Part shown: positions 61,313 to 64,000 of the stretch, piece by piece | How the letters are laid out: each line of letters starts with the position of its first letter | Position numbering within the stretch: position 1 is the stretch's first letter | Assembly (NCBI RefSeq): GCF_039539965.1 | Contig: NZ_BAABED010000001.1 | Span: 992,001-1,056,000, forward strand | DNA length: 64,000 nucleotides | Direction of reading: 5' to 3' | Source: Arthrobacter methylotrophus | GTDB lineage: Bacteria > Actinomycetota > Actinomycetes > Actinomycetales > Micrococcaceae | Translations under genes and position numbers: made by a program | The notes under the pieces: generated by a model | What the model saw: the letters and a program-made list of their open reading frames with translations, nothing else | Database searches by the model: none | What the model was told of the DNA's origin: nothing

Positions 61313-62758
61313 ATGACTGATGCAGCCGCGCTGCTGCCAAGTTCACCGCTGCAAAAGCGGGTCCTTGTTGTGGCCATTGTGGCGTCCTTCATTGCTATAT
61401 TGGACGGCTTCGTGGTGAACCTGGCCCTCCCTGCGATTGGCCGCGAGCTCGGCGGCGGACTCGTCATCCAGCAATGGGTGGTGGATGCCTATCTTTTGAC
61501 CTTGGGTGCGCTGATTCTCGTGGCCGGGTCCTTGTCCGACCATTTCGGCCGTGCGCGCATCCTGGAATGGGGACTGGCAGGTTTTACCCTGACCTCCGTC
61601 GCATGCGGTCTCGCCTGGAACGGCGAGGTGCTGGTGGTATCTCGGGCCCTGCAGGGGATCGCCGGGGCGCTGTTGGTTCCGAGTTCCCTCGCCATGATTG
61701 TCACGTTCTTTTCGGGACCGGCGCAGTCCAAGGCAATCGGCCAGTGGTCCGGTTGGACCAGCGCGGCAGCCATCGTGGCTCCGCTCATCGGAGGCGTCTC
61801 TGTCGACCTGTTGTCCTGGCGGGTCATCTTCTTCATCAATGTCGTCCCGGCCGTCGCTGTCTGGCCGATCCTCGCCGGACTGCGGAAGTCCGATGCCGCC
61901 ACGGATACGAGCAAGAAGATTGACTACCTTGGCGCGTTTTTGGCCATGGTAGGACTTGGTGGCCCGGTCTACGCATTCATCGAGCAAGGGCGCATGGGCT
62001 GGGGAAACATGGTGGTCTGGATGCCCCTCGCCGTGGGTGCCGTTGCCTTGACCCTGTTCCTGATCCACGAATCCAGGACCCAGGAACCTATGCTGCCCCT
62101 GCGGCTCTTCGGTATCCGCAACTTCGGCTGGGGGAACATCGCCACCTTGGCCATTTATGGCGCCCTCTCGCTGGGTTTCTTCGCCGTGGGCATCTATTTA
62201 CAGCAAGTGGGGGGAATGAAGGCGACGACTGCGGGTATTGCGTTGCTTCCCGCGACTGTCCTCCTGATGCTGACGGCCTCGTTCTTCGGCGGACTGGCTG
62301 GCAAGTACGGTCCGCGATGGTTCATGACCGCCGGGCCGTTCATCTGCGGAATCGGTTTCCTCATGACCCTGGCCGTCCAGGAGCCGTTGAACTACTGGAC
62401 CCAGGTGCTACCCGGGCAGATCGTCTTCGGCATCGGGCTCAGCACTCTGGTGGCCCCCCTCACCGCGGCCATCCTGGGGGCCGTGCCCACCGAGGAGGCA
62501 GGAATCGGTTCCGCCGTGAACAATGCGGTGGCCCGCATTGCGGGCTTGATATGCATCGCCTTTGCCGGGCTCATCATCGGTCCGGTCTTCACCCGGCAAG
62601 GTCTGATGAACGCCGTGGTAGTCACGGCGGTCCTGTTCTTCATCGGGGCGGCGGCATCCGCCGTCGGGATCCGGAACCCCGTCTCGGGAGCTGCGTCGAC
62701 AGGATCTCCGGAAGGCCCAGCCCCCGACGACGGCGGGACGGCGGCCCAGCGGGCCTAG
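61313..62758 (+). CDS. MFS drug exporter, DHA2 (EmrB/QacA) family
   Basis: A 481-residue transporter with about 14 helices. VVDAYLLTLGALILVAGSLSDHFGRARI and SRALQGIAGALLVPSSLAMI are the DHA2 landmarks, and the motif-C-like GWTSAAAIVAPLIGG is in helix 5. A proton-driven exporter for lipophilic or toxic compounds. The ATG at 61313 is chosen because it gives a leaderless message; a GTG at 61307 is in frame. No regulator is adjacent except the convergent DtxR-type gene. Confidence 0.9.
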   Translation: MTDAAALLPSSPLQKRVLVVAIVASFIAILDGFVVNLALPAIGRELGGGLVIQQWVVDAYLLTLGALILVAGSLSDHFGRARILEWGLAGFTLTSVACGLAWNGEVLVVSRALQGIAGALLVPSSLAMIVTFFSGPAQSKAIGQWSGWTSAAAIVAPLIGGVSVDLLSWRVIFFINVVPAVAVWPILAGLRKSDAATDTSKKIDYLGAFLAMVGLGGPVYAFIEQGRMGWGNMVVWMPLAVGAVALTLFLIHESRTQEPMLPLRLFGIRNFGWGNIATLAIYGALSLGFFAVGIYLQQVGGMKATTAGIALLPATVLLMLTASFFGGLAGKYGPRWFMTAGPFICGIGFLMTLAVQEPLNYWTQVLPGQIVFGIGLSTLVAPLTAAILGAVPTEEAGIGSAVNNAVARIAGLICIAFAGLIIGPVFTRQGLMNAVVVTAVLFFIGAAASAVGIRNPVSGAASTGSPEGPAPDDGGTAAQRA

Positions 62759-62785
62759 GACCGGGCAGTCCAAGACACCGATTGG

Positions 62786-63499
62786 TCAGCGGTCCGCGAG
62801 GATGCAACCTTCGTGGGAGGTGTCTGTAGCTACCCACAGGGCGGAGGCGACCTCGTCGGCGAGGTCGTAATCCCGGCTTCCGGTGCCCTTTCCGATCCGG
62901 ACCACCAGCGCACCGCCGAACGGTTTGCGGCCAATGACCTGGATAGTGGCATCAAGGTCGATTTCTTCGGCGGACAGGTACCGCAGCAGTTCGGGGTTTT
63001 CGTCGCTGATCCTGGTGATTTTTCCGGAATGGCCGTCGTCGAGCTCGATCATCCGGTGCGCGTGCGGCAACGCTATGGAACCTTCGGCTGTGGGGATGGG
63101 GTCACCGTGCGGATCGCGGGCGGGATTGCCCAGCTTGGCAGCCATGCGATCGATGAAGGTGTCCGAGACGGCGTGCTCGAGCAACTCGGCCTCGTCATGG
63201 ACTTCATCCCAGCTGTAACCAAGTTCCCGCACGAGGTACGTCTCGATGAGGCGGTGCCTGCGGACCATGCCCAAGGCAAGCTGAATTCCCCTGGGCGTCA
63301 AAGTAATGGCGCTGTAAGGCTGGTGGTCCACCAGGCCTTGGTCCTTGAGCTTGCGGACCATTTCCGAAACGGAGGAATTGGCGACGCCAAGCCGCTGCGC
63401 CAACTGGGTGGACGTGATGGGTTTGTCCTGCCACTCCGTAAAGGAGTAGATGACCTTGACGTAGTCCTCGATCGAGGAGGAGAGCGCACTGGTCTTCAC
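62786..63499 (-). CDS. DtxR/MntR-family metal-dependent regulator
   Basis: A 237-residue regulator with the winged helix (SIEDYVKVIYSFTEW, STQLAQRLGVANSSVSEMVRKLKDQGLVDH), a dimerisation and metal region (HRLIETYLVRELGYSWDEVHDEAELLEHAVS) and a C-terminal FeoA/SH3-like domain (about 150-225). The metal-site residues around E-x-x-D-x-AE--EH are present. It senses Mn(II) or Fe(II). Which metal cannot be told from sequence alone. It stands alone. Confidence 0.9.
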   Translation of the reverse strand: MKTSALSSSIEDYVKVIYSFTEWQDKPITSTQLAQRLGVANSSVSEMVRKLKDQGLVDHQPYSAITLTPRGIQLALGMVRRHRLIETYLVRELGYSWDEVHDEAELLEHAVSDTFIDRMAAKLGNPARDPHGDPIPTAEGSIALPHAHRMIELDDGHSGKITRISDENPELLRYLSAEEIDLDATIQVIGRKPFGGALVVRIGKGTGSRDYDLADEVASALWVATDTSHEGCILADR

Positions 63500-63528
63500 G
63501 GTTCCAAGCCTATCGCGAACCGGCGGGC

Positions 63529-64000
63529 TCAGGCCTTCCGGGCGCGCCAGCTCTGCGTGAGATAGGGCAGGGGGATGAGCTCGCGCTCGGCGTGGCCCAG
63601 GTGTTCGAAGAGATACCAGTGGAGATTCCCCATGACCTTGGCCCGGGTGGCATCATTTGCCCTCAGGTAGTAGCTGCGCGATTTCGCCAGTTCCAGGATA
63701 TCGGCCGGGGTCACGGGATCCTCCCACTGCGTCATGTGACTTTCGAGGCCGGCGAACTCCGGCCCCACCACAGGCCGGAAGCCCGGTTTGTGGACATCGC
63801 CGGCATGCATGATGCGGGACAAACGGTGGACCCAGGGCGCCGAAGTGTCCAACTGGTTCCAGATCAAGCCGATCACCCCGGCGGGGCGCAGGATCCGGGC
63901 GATCTCGGTGCTGGCCGCGAGGGGATCGCACCAGTGCCAGGCCTGGGCAACGCAGACGACGTCGAATGCTGAATCCGCCAGTCCAGTTGCTTCGGCCGTT
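63529..64000 (-). CDS. Class I SAM-dependent methyltransferase, C-terminal part
   Basis: The frame runs off the right edge, giving 156 visible codons. TAEATGLADSAFDVVCVAQAWHW is a methyltransferase motif (acidic loop and post-motif II), followed by STEIARILRPAGVIGLIWN. The family is Methyltransf_11-like. The AdoMet-binding GxGxG lies outside the window. Substrate unknown. Its stop is 29 bases upstream of the DtxR-type gene, in the same direction. Confidence 0.82.
   Translation of the reverse strand, partial: TAEATGLADSAFDVVCVAQAWHWCDPLAASTEIARILRPAGVIGLIWNQLDTSAPWVHRLSRIMHAGDVHKPGFRPVVGPEFAGLESHMTQWEDPVTPADILELAKSRSYYLRANDATRAKVMGNLHWYLFEHLGHAERELIPLPYLTQSWRARKA

Noticed and set aside
51165..64000. 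Direct repeat of the ssrA 3' end as an integration attachment site
   Set aside because: I looked for a second copy of the GGTTCAATTCC...ATCTCC end downstream and saw none, and no integrase gene is in the window.

Overview
The window looks like chromosome of a high-GC actinobacterium of the Micrococcaceae, most likely Arthrobacter or a close relative. Supporting signs are the WhiB1-type regulator, an actinobacterial 180-kDa-type NAD-glutamate dehydrogenase, a PdtaS-like kinase, frequent GTG/TTG starts, apparently leaderless promoters (TAG-type -10 box 6-7 nt before the start codon), a Tad pilus locus, and a tmRNA whose tag reads ANSKRTDFALAA. No insertion sequence, CRISPR array or prophage was seen.

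Layout. (1) 1-8.6 kb: the edge of an HTH protein, a SAF-domain protein and a CpaE/TadZ-like ATPase (pilus-associated), then NAD-glutamate dehydrogenase and a PdtaS-like kinase. (2) 8.6-13.8 kb: whiB1 with a CRP-type site in front of it, a small membrane protein, and a 1,348-residue FHA/FtsK-like triple-ATPase protein related to type VII secretion motors but with no partners nearby. (3) 13.9-33 kb: a cell-envelope polysaccharide region. glf, a GlfT2-like galactofuranosyltransferase and a Wzm/Wzt ABC exporter run forward. A reverse operon holds a flippase, four glycosyltransferases, a DUF2304 protein, rmlA and a large DUF6541-like membrane protein. A forward unit holds a GT2 enzyme, rmlB and a fused rmlC-rmlD. 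A DUF2142 membrane protein and a PstS-like lipoprotein follow in reverse. (4) 33-40.8 kb: two large secreted wall hydrolases with tandem C-terminal repeats (a GH25 muramidase and a NodB-type deacetylase), then GtrA and a second DUF2142 protein. (5) 40.9-45.7 kb: the main Tad pilus operon (tadA, tadB, tadC, a pilin candidate and three TadE/F/G-like genes), lying 39 kb from its TadZ-like ATPase. (6) 45.7-51.3 kb: a conserved core of prfB, ftsE, ftsX, an M23 peptidase, smpB and ssrA. (7) 51.3-59.5 kb: a scar with a CocE-type hydrolase fragment, then a CoA-dependent catabolic operon (MaoC, acyl-CoA dehydrogenase, amidohydrolase, SDR, CoA ligase, MHS-type transporter) divergent from a MarR regulator. 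(8) 59.5-64 kb: an HtrA-like protease, a 44-residue basic protein, a Cys-containing hypothetical protein, a DHA2 drug transporter, a DtxR/MntR regulator and a partial methyltransferase.

How it fits together (inference). Regions 3 and 4 would supply dTDP-rhamnose and UDP-galactofuranose, assemble rhamnose- and galactofuranose-containing wall glycans, export them by two different routes, add sugars outside the membrane from polyprenyl-phosphate donors (DPM-like, GtrA, DUF2142), and remodel the wall. The least explained items are the orphan FHA-FtsK ATPase with an 18-bp perfect hairpin inside its coding sequence, the RmlC-RmlD fusion with an altered active-site position, the PstS-DUF2142 overlapping pair, and the catabolic operon of unknown substrate.
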